DNA from: Nocardia colli
GTDB lineage: Bacteria; Actinomycetota; Actinomycetes; Mycobacteriales; Mycobacteriaceae
Assembly (NCBI RefSeq): GCF_008704205.1
Contig: NZ_VXLC01000010.1
Coordinates: 1 to 64,000 of the forward strand
DNA: 64,000 bases
Reading direction: 5' to 3'
The position numbers and the translations under genes were made by a program. Every line of letters starts with the position of its first letter. Position 1 is the first letter of the stretch. The notes beneath the pieces are model-generated. The model did no database searches. It was not told the DNA's origin and saw nothing but the letters and a program-made list of their open reading frames with translations. Of the stretch, positions 50,087-58,322 are shown in pieces.

Positions 50087-51721
50087 ATGGGGTTCGATTG
50101 GGACCTGGTTGCCGACGTGGTCGTCGTGGGTTTCGGCGCGGCCGGCGCCGCCGCGGCGCTGGAGGCGGCGGCCGACGGTGCGCAGGTGCTCGCGCTGGAG
50201 CGATTCGCCGGCGGCGGTGCATCGGCGCTGTCCGGCGGGATCATCTACGCGGGCGGCGGGACGTCGGTGCAGCGGGACGCCGGTGTCGCGGATACGCCCG
50301 AGGCGATGCTCGCGTACCTGGAGCGCGAGGTCGGCGACGCGGTGTCGCCGGCGACGCTGCGCCGGTTCGTGGACGGCAGCCCGGCGATGATCGAGTGGCT
50401 GAAGGGCCATGGCGTTCCGTTCGAGGCGTCGCTGTGCCCGTACAAGACGTCGTATCCGAACGACAGCTACTACCTCTACTACTCCGGCAGCGAGATTTCC
50501 GGCGCGTTCCGGGACATCCCCGCCGCGCAGCGTGGGCATCGGGTCAAGGGCAAGGGTACCTCCGGCAAGCAGCTCACGGGGCCGCTCACCGCGGCCGCTT
50601 CCCGGCTCGGCGTCCGGGTCGAAACTCTCACGCAGGCAACCCAACTGATCGTCGACGACACGGGCGCGGTGATCGGCGTCGAGTGCCGGTCGCTGCGGGA
50701 CGCACCCGGTCGCGTCCGGGATCGGTACACCCGGATGGCGAAGGTCGCGGCCAAGCCCGGCATCTACTACCCGCCGCTGCGCGCCGCGCTGGAGAAACGC
50801 CTGGACCGGTTGGATCGCCAGTACGGCAAGATGATTCGCGTGCTGGCTCGTCGCGGTGTGGTGCTCAGCGCCGGCGGGTTCATCGCCAATCGCGCGATGG
50901 TGCGCGAGCACGCACCGGCCTATCGCGGCGGGCTCGCGCTCGGCACCACCGGTGACGACGGCAGCGGCATCCAGCTCGCGCAGCGGGCCGGCGCCGCCAC
51001 CGACCGGATGAGCAATGTCTCCGCGTGGCGATTCCTGTTGCCGCCCAGTGCCTTCACCGGCGCGATCCTGGTCGACGCCGCGGGCCGCCGGGTGATCGAC
51101 GAGACCAGGTACGGCGCGGCGGTCGGCCACGCGCTCATCACCGAACACGACGGCAAGGGCTGGCTGCTCGCCGACGACGAGCTGATGCGGACCGCGATCG
51201 GCCAGATCGGCAAGCAGGGCGCGTGGTTCCAGCGCGGGCAGTTCGAGACGATGCGGCGCACCGCGAAGCGTGGCGCGACGCTCGAAGCGGTTGCGGCGAA
51301 GGCCGGCATCGACGTGACCGGGCTGCTGGCCACGGTGGACGCGCACAATGCGGCGATCGAGGACGGCGCCCCGGACCCGGTCGGCAAGCCCGCCGAATTC
51401 ACCAAACCGCTTCGTACCGGGCCGTTCTGGCTGCTGGACGTCGGCATCAAGCCCAGCCTGGCCAACCCGTGCCCGATGCTCACCCTCGGCGGCGTCGTCG
51501 TGGACGAACACACCGGCGCGGTGAAATCGACTGCCGGAAACGATATTCCGGGACTCTTCGCGGCAGGCCGGACCGCCGTCGGCATCTGCTCGGAGTCCTA
51601 CGTCAGCGGGCTTTCGCTGTCGGACTGCATCTTCTCCGGTCGCCGGGCCGGGCGGTCCGCGGCGGGGGAACAGGTGCTTTCCGAACAGCTCGGGACACTC
51701 GATCGAATGGAAGGAAACTAG
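50087..51721 (+). CDS. KstD-like FAD-dependent dehydrogenase heading the hsaEGF operon
   Basis: 544 aa. FAD motif DVVVVGFGAAGAAAALEAAADG (residues about 9-30), GGASALSGGIIYAGGG and a C-terminal FAAGRTAVGICSESYVSGLSLSDCIFSGRRAG. It belongs to the fumarate reductase/3-ketosteroid dehydrogenase flavoprotein family but lacks the GHTYAGPG active-site motif of the KstD encoded next door, so its substrate probably differs. GGAG upstream of the ATG. One tight operon with hsaE (stop TAG directly followed by GTG). Confidence 0.85.
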   Translation: MGFDWDLVADVVVVGFGAAGAAAALEAAADGAQVLALERFAGGGASALSGGIIYAGGGTSVQRDAGVADTPEAMLAYLEREVGDAVSPATLRRFVDGSPAMIEWLKGHGVPFEASLCPYKTSYPNDSYYLYYSGSEISGAFRDIPAAQRGHRVKGKGTSGKQLTGPLTAAASRLGVRVETLTQATQLIVDDTGAVIGVECRSLRDAPGRVRDRYTRMAKVAAKPGIYYPPLRAALEKRLDRLDRQYGKMIRVLARRGVVLSAGGFIANRAMVREHAPAYRGGLALGTTGDDGSGIQLAQRAGAATDRMSNVSAWRFLLPPSAFTGAILVDAAGRRVIDETRYGAAVGHALITEHDGKGWLLADDELMRTAIGQIGKQGAWFQRGQFETMRRTAKRGATLEAVAAKAGIDVTGLLATVDAHNAAIEDGAPDPVGKPAEFTKPLRTGPFWLLDVGIKPSLANPCPMLTLGGVVVDEHTGAVKSTAGNDIPGLFAAGRTAVGICSESYVSGLSLSDCIFSGRRAGRSAAGEQVLSEQLGTLDRMEGN

Positions 51722-52507
51722 GTGCTGTCCGACACGGTACGAACCGCATTGGCCGACGAGCTCGAGCTCGCCGAACGCGACCGGGTGGCGATCGATCCGC
51801 TGGTCGCCCGGCATCCGGACATCGATGTGGTCGATGCCTACGAGATCCAGCTGATCAACATCCGGCGCCGGCTCGACAGCGGCGCCCGGATCGTCGGGCA
51901 CAAGGTCGGCCTGTCATCTAAGGCAATGCAGCAGATGATGGGTGTGGACGAACCCGACTACGGTCATCTGCTCGCGGAAATGGAAGTCTACGAGGACGTT
52001 CCGGTCGAGGCCGGGCGTTACCTGTTCCCCAGGGTCGAGGTGGAGGTCGGCTTCGTGCTCGGCGCCGACCTGCCCGGCGCGGACTGCACCGAGGCCGATG
52101 TGCTCGCCGCGACCGTAGCTTTCGCGCCCGCGATCGAGCTGATCGACTCGCGGATCAAGGACTGGAAGATCGGCCTGACCGACACCATCTCCGACAACGC
52201 GTCCTCGGCCGGGTACGTGCTCGGCCCGGAGCGGGTGGCGCCCGAGGACATCGACATCAAGAAGATCGACGCGGTGCTCACCCGCAACGGCGAGGTGGTG
52301 GCCGAGGGGCGCAGCGACGCCGTGCTCGGTGACCCGGTGATCGCGGTGGCCTGGCTCGCGCGCAAGGTCGCGAGCTTCGGGGTGCGGCTGAAGGCGGGCG
52401 ACATCGTGCTGCCCGGCTCGTGCACCCGCGCCATCGACGCGCGCCCGGGCGACGCATTCCATGCCGAGTTCGCTGGACTCGGTTCTGTCCGTTTGCAATT
52501 CATTTAG
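51722..52507 (+). CDS. hsaE: 2-hydroxyhexa-2,4-dienoate hydratase HsaE
   Basis: 261 aa, GTG start. MhpD/BphH-type hydratase: ARIVGHKVGLSSKAMQQMMGVDEPDYG, PRVEVEVGFVLG with metal-binding Glu residues, and C-terminal LKAGDIVLPGSCTRAIDARPGD. Hydrates 2-hydroxyhexa-2,4-dienoate, released by HsaD, to 4-hydroxy-2-oxohexanoate. Order hsaE-hsaG-hsaF is as in M. tuberculosis Rv3536c-Rv3534c. Confidence 0.94.
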   Translation: MLSDTVRTALADELELAERDRVAIDPLVARHPDIDVVDAYEIQLINIRRRLDSGARIVGHKVGLSSKAMQQMMGVDEPDYGHLLAEMEVYEDVPVEAGRYLFPRVEVEVGFVLGADLPGADCTEADVLAATVAFAPAIELIDSRIKDWKIGLTDTISDNASSAGYVLGPERVAPEDIDIKKIDAVLTRNGEVVAEGRSDAVLGDPVIAVAWLARKVASFGVRLKAGDIVLPGSCTRAIDARPGDAFHAEFAGLGSVRLQFI

Positions 52508-52517
52508 GAGGCTTGTG

Positions 52518-53429
52518 GTGTCCGACAACGGGACCGTCACCGCCGCGATCGTCGGGTCCGGCAACATCAGTACCGATCTGCTCTACAAACTGCTGCGTTC
52601 GGAGGCGATCGAGCCGCGGTGGATGATCGGGATCGATCCCGACAGTGAGGGTTTGAAGCGGGCCCGCGGGCTGGGGTTGGAGACCTCCGCCGAAGGGGTG
52701 GACTGGCTGCTCGGCCAGTCCGAGCTGCCCGACCTGATTTTCGAGGCCACCTCGGCGTATGTGCATCGCGCCGCCGCGCCGCGATACGCCGAAGCCGGTA
52801 TCCGGGCGGTGGACCTCACCCCGGCCGCGGTCGGCCCGGCCGTGGTGCCGCCGGTGAACCTCGGCGCGAACCTGGACGCGCCGAACGTCAACATGATCAC
52901 CTGCGGTGGCCAGGCCACCATCCCGATCGTCGCCGCCGTATCCCGCGTCGTACCAGTGGTTTACGCGGAAATCGTCGCCTCGGTGTCGTCTGTCTCGGCC
53001 GGTCCGGGCACCCGCGCCAACATCGATGAGTTCACCAAGACCACCAGCCGCGGCGTCGAAACCATCGGCGGCGCACAGCGGGGCAAGGCGATCATCATCC
53101 TCAATCCGGCCGAGCCGCCGATGATCATGCGCGACACCATCTTCTGCGCGATTCCCGAGGACGCCGACACCGACGCGATCACCGACTCCATCCACCGGAT
53201 GGTCGCCGACATCCAGCAGTACGTGCCCGGCTACCGCCTGCTCAACGACCCGCAGTACGACCCGCCGTCGGTGATTTCCGGTGGCATGGCGAAGGTTTCG
53301 GTCTTCGTCGAGGTCGAGGGCGCGGGCGACTTCCTGCCGCCGTACGCGGGCAACTTGGACATCATGACCGCCGCTGCGACACAGGTCGGCGAGGTCATCG
53401 CCGGCCAAATCGTCTCGGCTCGGGTGTAA
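52518..53429 (+). CDS. hsaG: Acylating propanal/acetaldehyde dehydrogenase HsaG
   Basis: 303 aa from GTG 52518, six bases after AGGAGG. NAD motif AAIVGSGNIST (about 10-19), catalytic Cys129 (MITCGGQAT). Converts propanal from HsaF to propionyl-CoA with NAD+ and CoA, channelled in a HsaF-HsaG complex. A GTG 3 bases upstream is too close to the ribosome site. Confidence 0.94.
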   Translation: MSDNGTVTAAIVGSGNISTDLLYKLLRSEAIEPRWMIGIDPDSEGLKRARGLGLETSAEGVDWLLGQSELPDLIFEATSAYVHRAAAPRYAEAGIRAVDLTPAAVGPAVVPPVNLGANLDAPNVNMITCGGQATIPIVAAVSRVVPVVYAEIVASVSSVSAGPGTRANIDEFTKTTSRGVETIGGAQRGKAIIILNPAEPPMIMRDTIFCAIPEDADTDAITDSIHRMVADIQQYVPGYRLLNDPQYDPPSVISGGMAKVSVFVEVEGAGDFLPPYAGNLDIMTAAATQVGEVIAGQIVSARV

Positions 53430-53440
53430 GGAGCGAAAAC

Positions 53441-54481
53441 ATGGCTTACTCAGCAGAACTCGATATCCGCGTCACCGACACCTCGCTGCGCGACGGATCC
53501 CATCACAAGCGCCACCAGTTCACCGCCACCGAGGTCCGCGACATCGTCGCCGCCCTCGACGGCGCCCGGGTGCCGGTCGTCGAGGTCACCCACGGCGACG
53601 GTCTCGGCGGTTCCTCGTTCAACTACGGGTTCTCCAAGACCCCGGAGCAGGAACTGATCAAGATCGCCGCGGAGACCGCGACCCAGGCCAAGATCGCGGT
53701 CCTGATGCTGCCCGGCGTCGGCGTCAAGGAGGACATCAAGATCTCCCAGGACAACGGCGCCTCCATCTGCCGCATCGCCACCCACTGCACCGAGGCCGAC
53801 GTCTCCATCCAGCACTTCGGCCTGGCCCGCGAACTCGGCCTGGAAACCGTCGGCTTCCTGATGATGTCGCATTCCCAGCCGCCCGAGGTGCTGGCCAAGC
53901 AGGCCCGCATCATGGCCGACGCCGGCTGCCAGTGCGTCTACGTCGTCGACTCGGCCGGCGCCTTGGTGCTCGACCAGGTCACCGACCGCGTCGCCGCTCT
54001 GGTCGCCGAACTCGGCAGCGATGCCCAGGTCGGCTTCCACGGCCACGAGAACCTCGACCTCGCCGTCGCCAATTCGATCTACGCCATCCGGGCCGGCGCC
54101 ACCCAAATCGACGGCAGCGCCCGCCGTTTCGGCGCGGGCGCGGGCAACACCCCCGTCGAGGCCCTGGTCGGCGTCTGCGACAAGCTCGACATCAAGACCG
54201 GCATCGACTTCTACGCCATCGCCGACGCCGCCGAAGACGTGGTCCGCCCCGCCATGCCTCAGGAATGCCTGCTCGACCGCTCCTCCCTCATGATGGGCTA
54301 CGCAGGCGTCTACTCCAGCTTCCTCAAGCACGCCGAACGCCAAGCCGAACGCTACGGCGTCTCCGCCGCCGAAATGCTCGTCCGCGCCGGCCAGCGCAAA
54401 CTCGTCGGCGGCCAGGAAGACCAACTCATCGATATCGCCCTGGAACTCCAGCGCGAAAAAGAATCCGTCCCCACCGCCTGA
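53441..54481 (+). CDS. hsaF: 4-hydroxy-2-oxohexanoate aldolase HsaF
   Basis: 346 aa. DRE-TIM aldolase: VTDTSLRDGSHHKRHQF at the N-terminus (Arg17, Asp18), metal-binding HGH in VGFHGHENLDLA, and a C-terminal communication domain starting about 290. Cleaves 4-hydroxy-2-oxohexanoate to pyruvate and propanal. Last gene of the operon; two strong hairpins follow. Confidence 0.95.
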   Translation: MAYSAELDIRVTDTSLRDGSHHKRHQFTATEVRDIVAALDGARVPVVEVTHGDGLGGSSFNYGFSKTPEQELIKIAAETATQAKIAVLMLPGVGVKEDIKISQDNGASICRIATHCTEADVSIQHFGLARELGLETVGFLMMSHSQPPEVLAKQARIMADAGCQCVYVVDSAGALVLDQVTDRVAALVAELGSDAQVGFHGHENLDLAVANSIYAIRAGATQIDGSARRFGAGAGNTPVEALVGVCDKLDIKTGIDFYAIADAAEDVVRPAMPQECLLDRSSLMMGYAGVYSSFLKHAERQAERYGVSAAEMLVRAGQRKLVGGQEDQLIDIALELQREKESVPTA

Positions 54482-54487
54482 CCTCGA

Positions 54488-54519
54488 GCTGATGTCGCGG
54501 TACCCACCGCGACATCAGC
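54488..54519. terminator. Terminator hairpin 1 after hsaF
   Basis: 13-bp perfect stem GCTGATGTCGCGG (54488-54500) with 54507-54519, loop TACCCA, starting 6 bases after the hsaF stop. Confidence 0.8.
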
Positions 54520-54530
54520 GCCTGGGCGAC

Positions 54531-54580
54531 CGAACGCGAAATGGCCGAGAAACCAAGGTTTCTCGGCCATTTCGCGTTCG
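54531..54580. terminator. 50-bp near-perfect palindrome between hsaF and hsaB
   Basis: The 24 bases 54531-54554 (starting CGAACGCGAAATGG) are the exact reverse complement of 54557-54580, with only AA at the centre. It ends 1 base before the hsaB stop codon. Forms a very long hairpin in either RNA; likely the bidirectional terminator for hsaF and hsaB. Confidence 0.85.
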
Positions 54581-54581
54581 A

Positions 54582-55148
54582 CTACAACCAGGTGTCGAGG
54601 GTGGTGGTGGTGAGGAAGTGGTCGAGGTCGGCGCGCCAGGGGGCGGGGGTGGTCTTCTCGGGTTCTATGGCGGTGTATTGGCCGCGGTAGAAGAGGAGGG
54701 GGCGGCCGGAAGCGGTCGACTCGGTGAGGGCTTGGACTCGGCCGATGACTATGTGGTGGTCGCCGCCCGGGACGACGCTTTCCACCGTGCATTCGATGGT
54801 GGCCAGGGCGTCGTCGAGGACGGGGAGGGTGCGGGGGGAGGTGTGCCAGGGGGCGCCGGCGAACTTGTCGGGTTCGCGGGAACCGAAGCGGGCGCACAGT
54901 TCTCGTTGTTCCTCGGCCAGCACGTTGACGCAGAAGCGGCCGGCTTGCTCGATGGCCGCCCAGGAGCGCGACGTGGTGGTGGGGCAGAACAGGACCAACG
55001 GTGGGTCCAGGGAGAGGGCGGCGAACGACTGGCAGGCGAAACCGATCGGTGCGCCGGCGTCATCGAAGGTGGTGATCACGGTGATACCGGTGCAGAACTG
55101 GCCGAGCACATTGCGGAAGGCCCGTGCGTCGATTTCAGGATGGGTCAT
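54582..55148 (-). CDS. hsaB: Flavin reductase HsaB
   Basis: 188 aa from the ATG at 55148. Small flavin reductase family: RNVLGQFCTGITVITT, PIGFACQSFAALSLDPPLVLFCP (flavin site) and FCVNVLAEEQRELCARFGS. Supplies reduced FMN to the monooxygenase HsaA. Last in hsaA-hsaD-hsaC-hsaB, 20 bp after hsaC. The open frame upstream of the ATG overlaps hsaC. Confidence 0.93.
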   Translation of the reverse strand: MTHPEIDARAFRNVLGQFCTGITVITTFDDAGAPIGFACQSFAALSLDPPLVLFCPTTTSRSWAAIEQAGRFCVNVLAEEQRELCARFGSREPDKFAGAPWHTSPRTLPVLDDALATIECTVESVVPGGDHHIVIGRVQALTESTASGRPLLFYRGQYTAIEPEKTTPAPWRADLDHFLTTTTLDTWL

Positions 55149-55168
55149 CGTCTCGCTCGCCCTCTCTG

Positions 55169-56074
55169 TCACTGCTGGCGCTGCCCGACGGTGAAGTCGT
55201 GGCCCCACAGGCTCACGGCCGTGGATTCGCGGGCAATCCAATCATTGTCGTCGACTTCGAGTCCCTCGCAGCCGAATTCGACATCGAAACCGCCCGGCGT
55301 CTTCATGTAGAACGAGAGCATCTTGTCGTTGACGTGCCGGCCGAGGGTCGCCGACATCTTGACCTTCTTGCGCAGCGCGCGGTCCAGGCACAGCCCGACG
55401 TCGTCGGCGTCCGCCACCTCGAGCATCAGGTGCACGATGCCGCTGGGCGTCGGCATGGGCAGGAACGCCAGCGAGTGATGCCGCGGGTTGCAGCCGAAGA
55501 AGCGCAGCCAGGCCGGGTCGCCGTCGGCCGGTCGCCCGACCATCTGCGGTGGCAACCGCATCGAGTCGCGCAGCCGGAAACCGAGCACGTCCCGGTAGAA
55601 CTCCAGCGCGGCCTGATCGTCCTTGGTGCTGAGCACGACGTGCCCGAGCCCCTGCTCCTCGGTGACGAACCGGTGCCCGTACGGGCTCACCACCCGCCGA
55701 TGTTCCAGTGCCGCACCGTGAAACGCCTCGAGGGTGTTGCCGGAGGGGTCATCGAAACGGATCAGCTCGTGCACTCGCCGATCGGCCAGTTCCGCGGCGG
55801 TGCCCTCCTTGTAGGGCACGCCCGCGCCTTCGAGCCGGGTCCGAATGTCCTGCAGCTCCCCGGCATTGGCGGTCTCCCACCCCGAGATCTGCAATCGGTC
55901 CTGCTCGCCGGGCACGATCACCAGCCGGGCCGGAAATTCGTCCATCCGCAGATACAGCGCGTCCGGATTCCCGCCCTTGCCTTCGATCATGCCGAGCACC
56001 TTGAGGCCGTACTCGCGCCAGGCGGCCATGTCGGTCGCCTCGATGCGCAGGTAGGCCAGTGATCGAATCCCCAT
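55169..56074 (-). CDS. hsaC: 3,4-DHSA extradiol dioxygenase HsaC
   Basis: 301 aa. Two-domain type I extradiol dioxygenase. Fe(II) ligands His145 (GLGHVVLS), His215 (IVHLMLEV) and Glu266 (FDVEFG); His200 (PRHHSLAF) matches the catalytic His of BphC. Cleaves the catecholic steroid 3,4-DHSA in the meta position. Start overlaps the hsaD stop (TAATG). Confidence 0.96.
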   Translation of the reverse strand: MGIRSLAYLRIEATDMAAWREYGLKVLGMIEGKGGNPDALYLRMDEFPARLVIVPGEQDRLQISGWETANAGELQDIRTRLEGAGVPYKEGTAAELADRRVHELIRFDDPSGNTLEAFHGAALEHRRVVSPYGHRFVTEEQGLGHVVLSTKDDQAALEFYRDVLGFRLRDSMRLPPQMVGRPADGDPAWLRFFGCNPRHHSLAFLPMPTPSGIVHLMLEVADADDVGLCLDRALRKKVKMSATLGRHVNDKMLSFYMKTPGGFDVEFGCEGLEVDDNDWIARESTAVSLWGHDFTVGQRQQ

Positions 56075-56952
56075 TACTTCTCCTTCGAACCGGCGAGGAA
56101 GTCGATGGTCAGCCGGTTGAATTCGTGGAACTTCTCCAGCTGTGCCCAGTGCCCGCATCCGCCGAACACATGCAGCTGAACGCGCGGAATCAGTTTGGTC
56201 GCGACCAGCGCGCCGTCCAGCGGATTGACCCGGTCTTCCCGACCCCAGATCAACAGCACGGGCTGACGCAGTTTATAGGCGTCGCGCCAGAGCATGCCCA
56301 GCTCGAAATCCGCACCGGCGAACGACTTTCCCATCGCCTTGGCCGCGGCCAGCGATTCCGGCGTGCTCGCCGCGGCGAAGCGCTGGTCGATCAGCTCGTC
56401 GGTGATCAGCGACTGATCGAAGACCATGATGCGCAGGAACGCCTCCAGGTTCTCCCTGGTCGGCTGGTAGCTGAACTTGCCGAGCAGCTTCACGCCCTCG
56501 GTCGGGTCGGGTGCGAACAGGTTGGTGCTCAACCCGCCCGGGCCCATCAGCACCAGTTTCCCGGCCCGATCCGGATAGTCCAGCGCGAACCGCACGGCCG
56601 CGCCGCCGCCGAGCGAGTTGCCCAGCAGGTGCACCCGCGAGGTGATCTGCAAGTGATCGAGCAGGTCCTTCAGCGCCGAGGCGCTGTGCACGAAGTACTG
56701 CGGATGCTCGGTCGGCTTGTCCGACTGCCCGTATCCGGGCTGATCCACGGCGAGCACATGAAAACTCTGCGCCAGCACCGAGATATTGCGGGCGAAGTTC
56801 GACCAGGAGGACGCGCCCGGCCCGCCGCCGTGCAGCAGCACGATCGTCGGCCCGTTGCCGACGCCGGCCTCGTGATAGTGCAGCCGCAGATCCGGCCGCA
56901 CCTGCGCGAACCGGGAGGTCGATTCCGCGGTGAGTTCCACGGTAGAGGTCAC
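56074..56952 (-). CDS. hsaD: 4,9-DSHA hydrolase HsaD
   Basis: 292 aa, GTG start with AGGAG upstream, one residue longer than M. tuberculosis HsaD. C-C bond hydrolase of the alpha/beta fold: HGGGPGASSW oxyanion region, nucleophile Ser113 (LLGNSLGGG), Asp in WGREDRVNP and His in GGCGHWAQ. Splits 4,9-DSHA to DOHNAA (HIP precursor) and 2-hydroxyhexa-2,4-dienoate, the latter being the HsaE substrate. Confidence 0.96.
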   Translation of the reverse strand: MTSTVELTAESTSRFAQVRPDLRLHYHEAGVGNGPTIVLLHGGGPGASSWSNFARNISVLAQSFHVLAVDQPGYGQSDKPTEHPQYFVHSASALKDLLDHLQITSRVHLLGNSLGGGAAVRFALDYPDRAGKLVLMGPGGLSTNLFAPDPTEGVKLLGKFSYQPTRENLEAFLRIMVFDQSLITDELIDQRFAAASTPESLAAAKAMGKSFAGADFELGMLWRDAYKLRQPVLLIWGREDRVNPLDGALVATKLIPRVQLHVFGGCGHWAQLEKFHEFNRLTIDFLAGSKEK

Positions 56953-56960
56953 AGCAGCTC

Positions 56961-58169
56961 CTAGACCATCGCGTCGACGACGGGCAGCCCGAACTCGTGC
57001 TGGCCGTACATCTGGTAAGCCCGTTCCGGATCGTTCGCCGCGTGCACCCGGCCCGCGTGCGCGTCGCGCCAGAACCGTTGCAGCGGAGTGCCGTTCGCCA
57101 GCGCGGTGGCGCCCGAGCTCTCGAACAGCTTGTCGATGGCGGCGATCGAGCGTCCGGTCGCACGCACCTGGTCGCGCCGCGCGCGCACCCGCAGGTCGAA
57201 CGGAATCTCCTTGCCCGCCAACAGCAGTGCGTATTCGTCGGCGACATTGCCGGACAGCTGACGCCAGCCCGCGTCGATGTCGCTGGACGCCTCCGCGATG
57301 CGCACCTTGGCGAACGGATCGTCCTTGGCCTTCTCGCCCGCGTAGGCCGCGCGCACCCGCTTGCCCTGATGTTCGACGTGCGCCGCGTACGCGCCGTAGG
57401 CCATGCCGACGATCGGGGTCGCGATGGTGGTGGGATGGATGGTGCCCCAGGGCATCCGGTACACCGGATCGGTGTTCTGCTCGAGGCCCGGCGCGGTCAG
57501 TTCGCTCATCTTGCGGAAGCTGAGGAAGCGGTGCGTCGGGACGAAAACGTCCTTCACCACAACAGTATTGGACCCGGTGCCGCGCAATCCGACCACATTC
57601 CAGACATCGTCGATGCGGTAGTCGTCGCGCGGGATGAGGAAGCTGCCGAAGTCGACCGGCTTGCCGTCCTTGATCACCGGACCACCGAGCACCGCCCAGG
57701 TGGCGTGATCGCACCCCGAGGACCAGGCCCAGGACCCGTTGACCAGGTAGCCGCCCTCGACCACCGTGCCCGCGCCCATCGGCGCGTACGACGAGGAGAT
57801 CCGCACCTCGGTGTCCTCGCCCCAGACGTCTTCCTGCGCCCGCTGGTCGAACAGCGCCAGATGCCAATTGTGTACGCCGACAATGCCCGCCACCCAACCG
57901 GTGGATCCGCAGGCGCTGGCCAGCTTGCGCACGGTGTCGTAGAAGACCACCGGGTCGGCCGCGTGACCGCCCCACTGCTTGGGCTGCAGCAGCCGGAAGA
58001 ACCCGGTCTCCTGCAACGCCTTCATGGATTCGTCGGGGATGCGGCGTAGGTCCTCGGCCTCCTGCGCGCGCTCGCGCAGGGTCGGCAACAGCGCGTCGAC
58101 CCGTTCGGTCACTTCTTGCGTCATCTCGGGACCTGCTCCTGCCTGGTCAATTGGATAACCGGTACTCAT
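56961..58169 (-). CDS. hsaA: 3-HSA hydroxylase, oxygenase subunit HsaA
   Basis: 402 aa. Acyl-CoA-dehydrogenase-fold flavin monooxygenase: ETGFFRLLQPKQWGGHAADP, STGWVAGIVGVHNWHLALF and RISSSYAPMGAGTVVEGGY are typical. Hydroxylates 3-HSA to the catechol 3,4-DHSA using FMNH2 from HsaB. The start at 58169 puts TAGTCT 10 nt upstream beside a KstR box; MTQEVTER at 58124 is an alternative closer to the M. tuberculosis length. Confidence 0.94.
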   Translation of the reverse strand: MSTGYPIDQAGAGPEMTQEVTERVDALLPTLRERAQEAEDLRRIPDESMKALQETGFFRLLQPKQWGGHAADPVVFYDTVRKLASACGSTGWVAGIVGVHNWHLALFDQRAQEDVWGEDTEVRISSSYAPMGAGTVVEGGYLVNGSWAWSSGCDHATWAVLGGPVIKDGKPVDFGSFLIPRDDYRIDDVWNVVGLRGTGSNTVVVKDVFVPTHRFLSFRKMSELTAPGLEQNTDPVYRMPWGTIHPTTIATPIVGMAYGAYAAHVEHQGKRVRAAYAGEKAKDDPFAKVRIAEASSDIDAGWRQLSGNVADEYALLLAGKEIPFDLRVRARRDQVRATGRSIAAIDKLFESSGATALANGTPLQRFWRDAHAGRVHAANDPERAYQMYGQHEFGLPVVDAMV

Positions 58170-58183
58170 TTGCTTCTGAGACT

Positions 58184-58197
58184 AGAACAGGTTCTTA
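58184..58197. promoter_or_regulatory. KstR box at hsaA
   Basis: TAGAACAGGTTCTT fits TNNAACNNGTTNNA except the last base (T for A) and overlaps the hsaA -10. Confidence 0.75.
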
Positions 58198-58285
58198 TTT
58201 CTGTCGAGAACGGGTGTCGATCGCGTGTCCTGGATGGACATGTGCAGGAAGTGGCGTGAATCGCTGGCGTGGAACGCCACATTTT

Positions 58286-58299
58286 TGTAACGTGTTCTA
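58286..58299. promoter_or_regulatory. KstR box at kshA
   Basis: TGTAACGTGTTCTA fits the KstR consensus at all fixed positions, 24 bp upstream of kshA. Together with the box at 58184 it serves the divergent hsaA/kshA promoters. Additional small palindromes (TGTCC-N5-GGACA at 58226-58240; GGCGT-N3-ACGCC at 58266-58278) lie between. Confidence 0.85.
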
Positions 58300-58322
58300 G
58301 TACAGAAGGAGGAGGATTCGCG

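Noticed and set aside
49970..51901. Long minus-strand open frame (over 600 codons) opposite the KstD-like flavoprotein and the start of hsaE
   Set aside because: Arg/Gly/Asp-rich translation with no recognisable motif; a shadow of plus-strand coding in high-GC DNA. Similar shadows oppose fadE29, cysS and the OtsB-GH15 gene.
58226..58240. TGTCC-N5-GGACA as a further KstR or TetR operator
   Set aside because: Does not fit TNNAACNNGTTNNA and is inverted relative to the TGGAC-N5-GTCCA sites at 8.8 kb; left as an unexplained palindrome.
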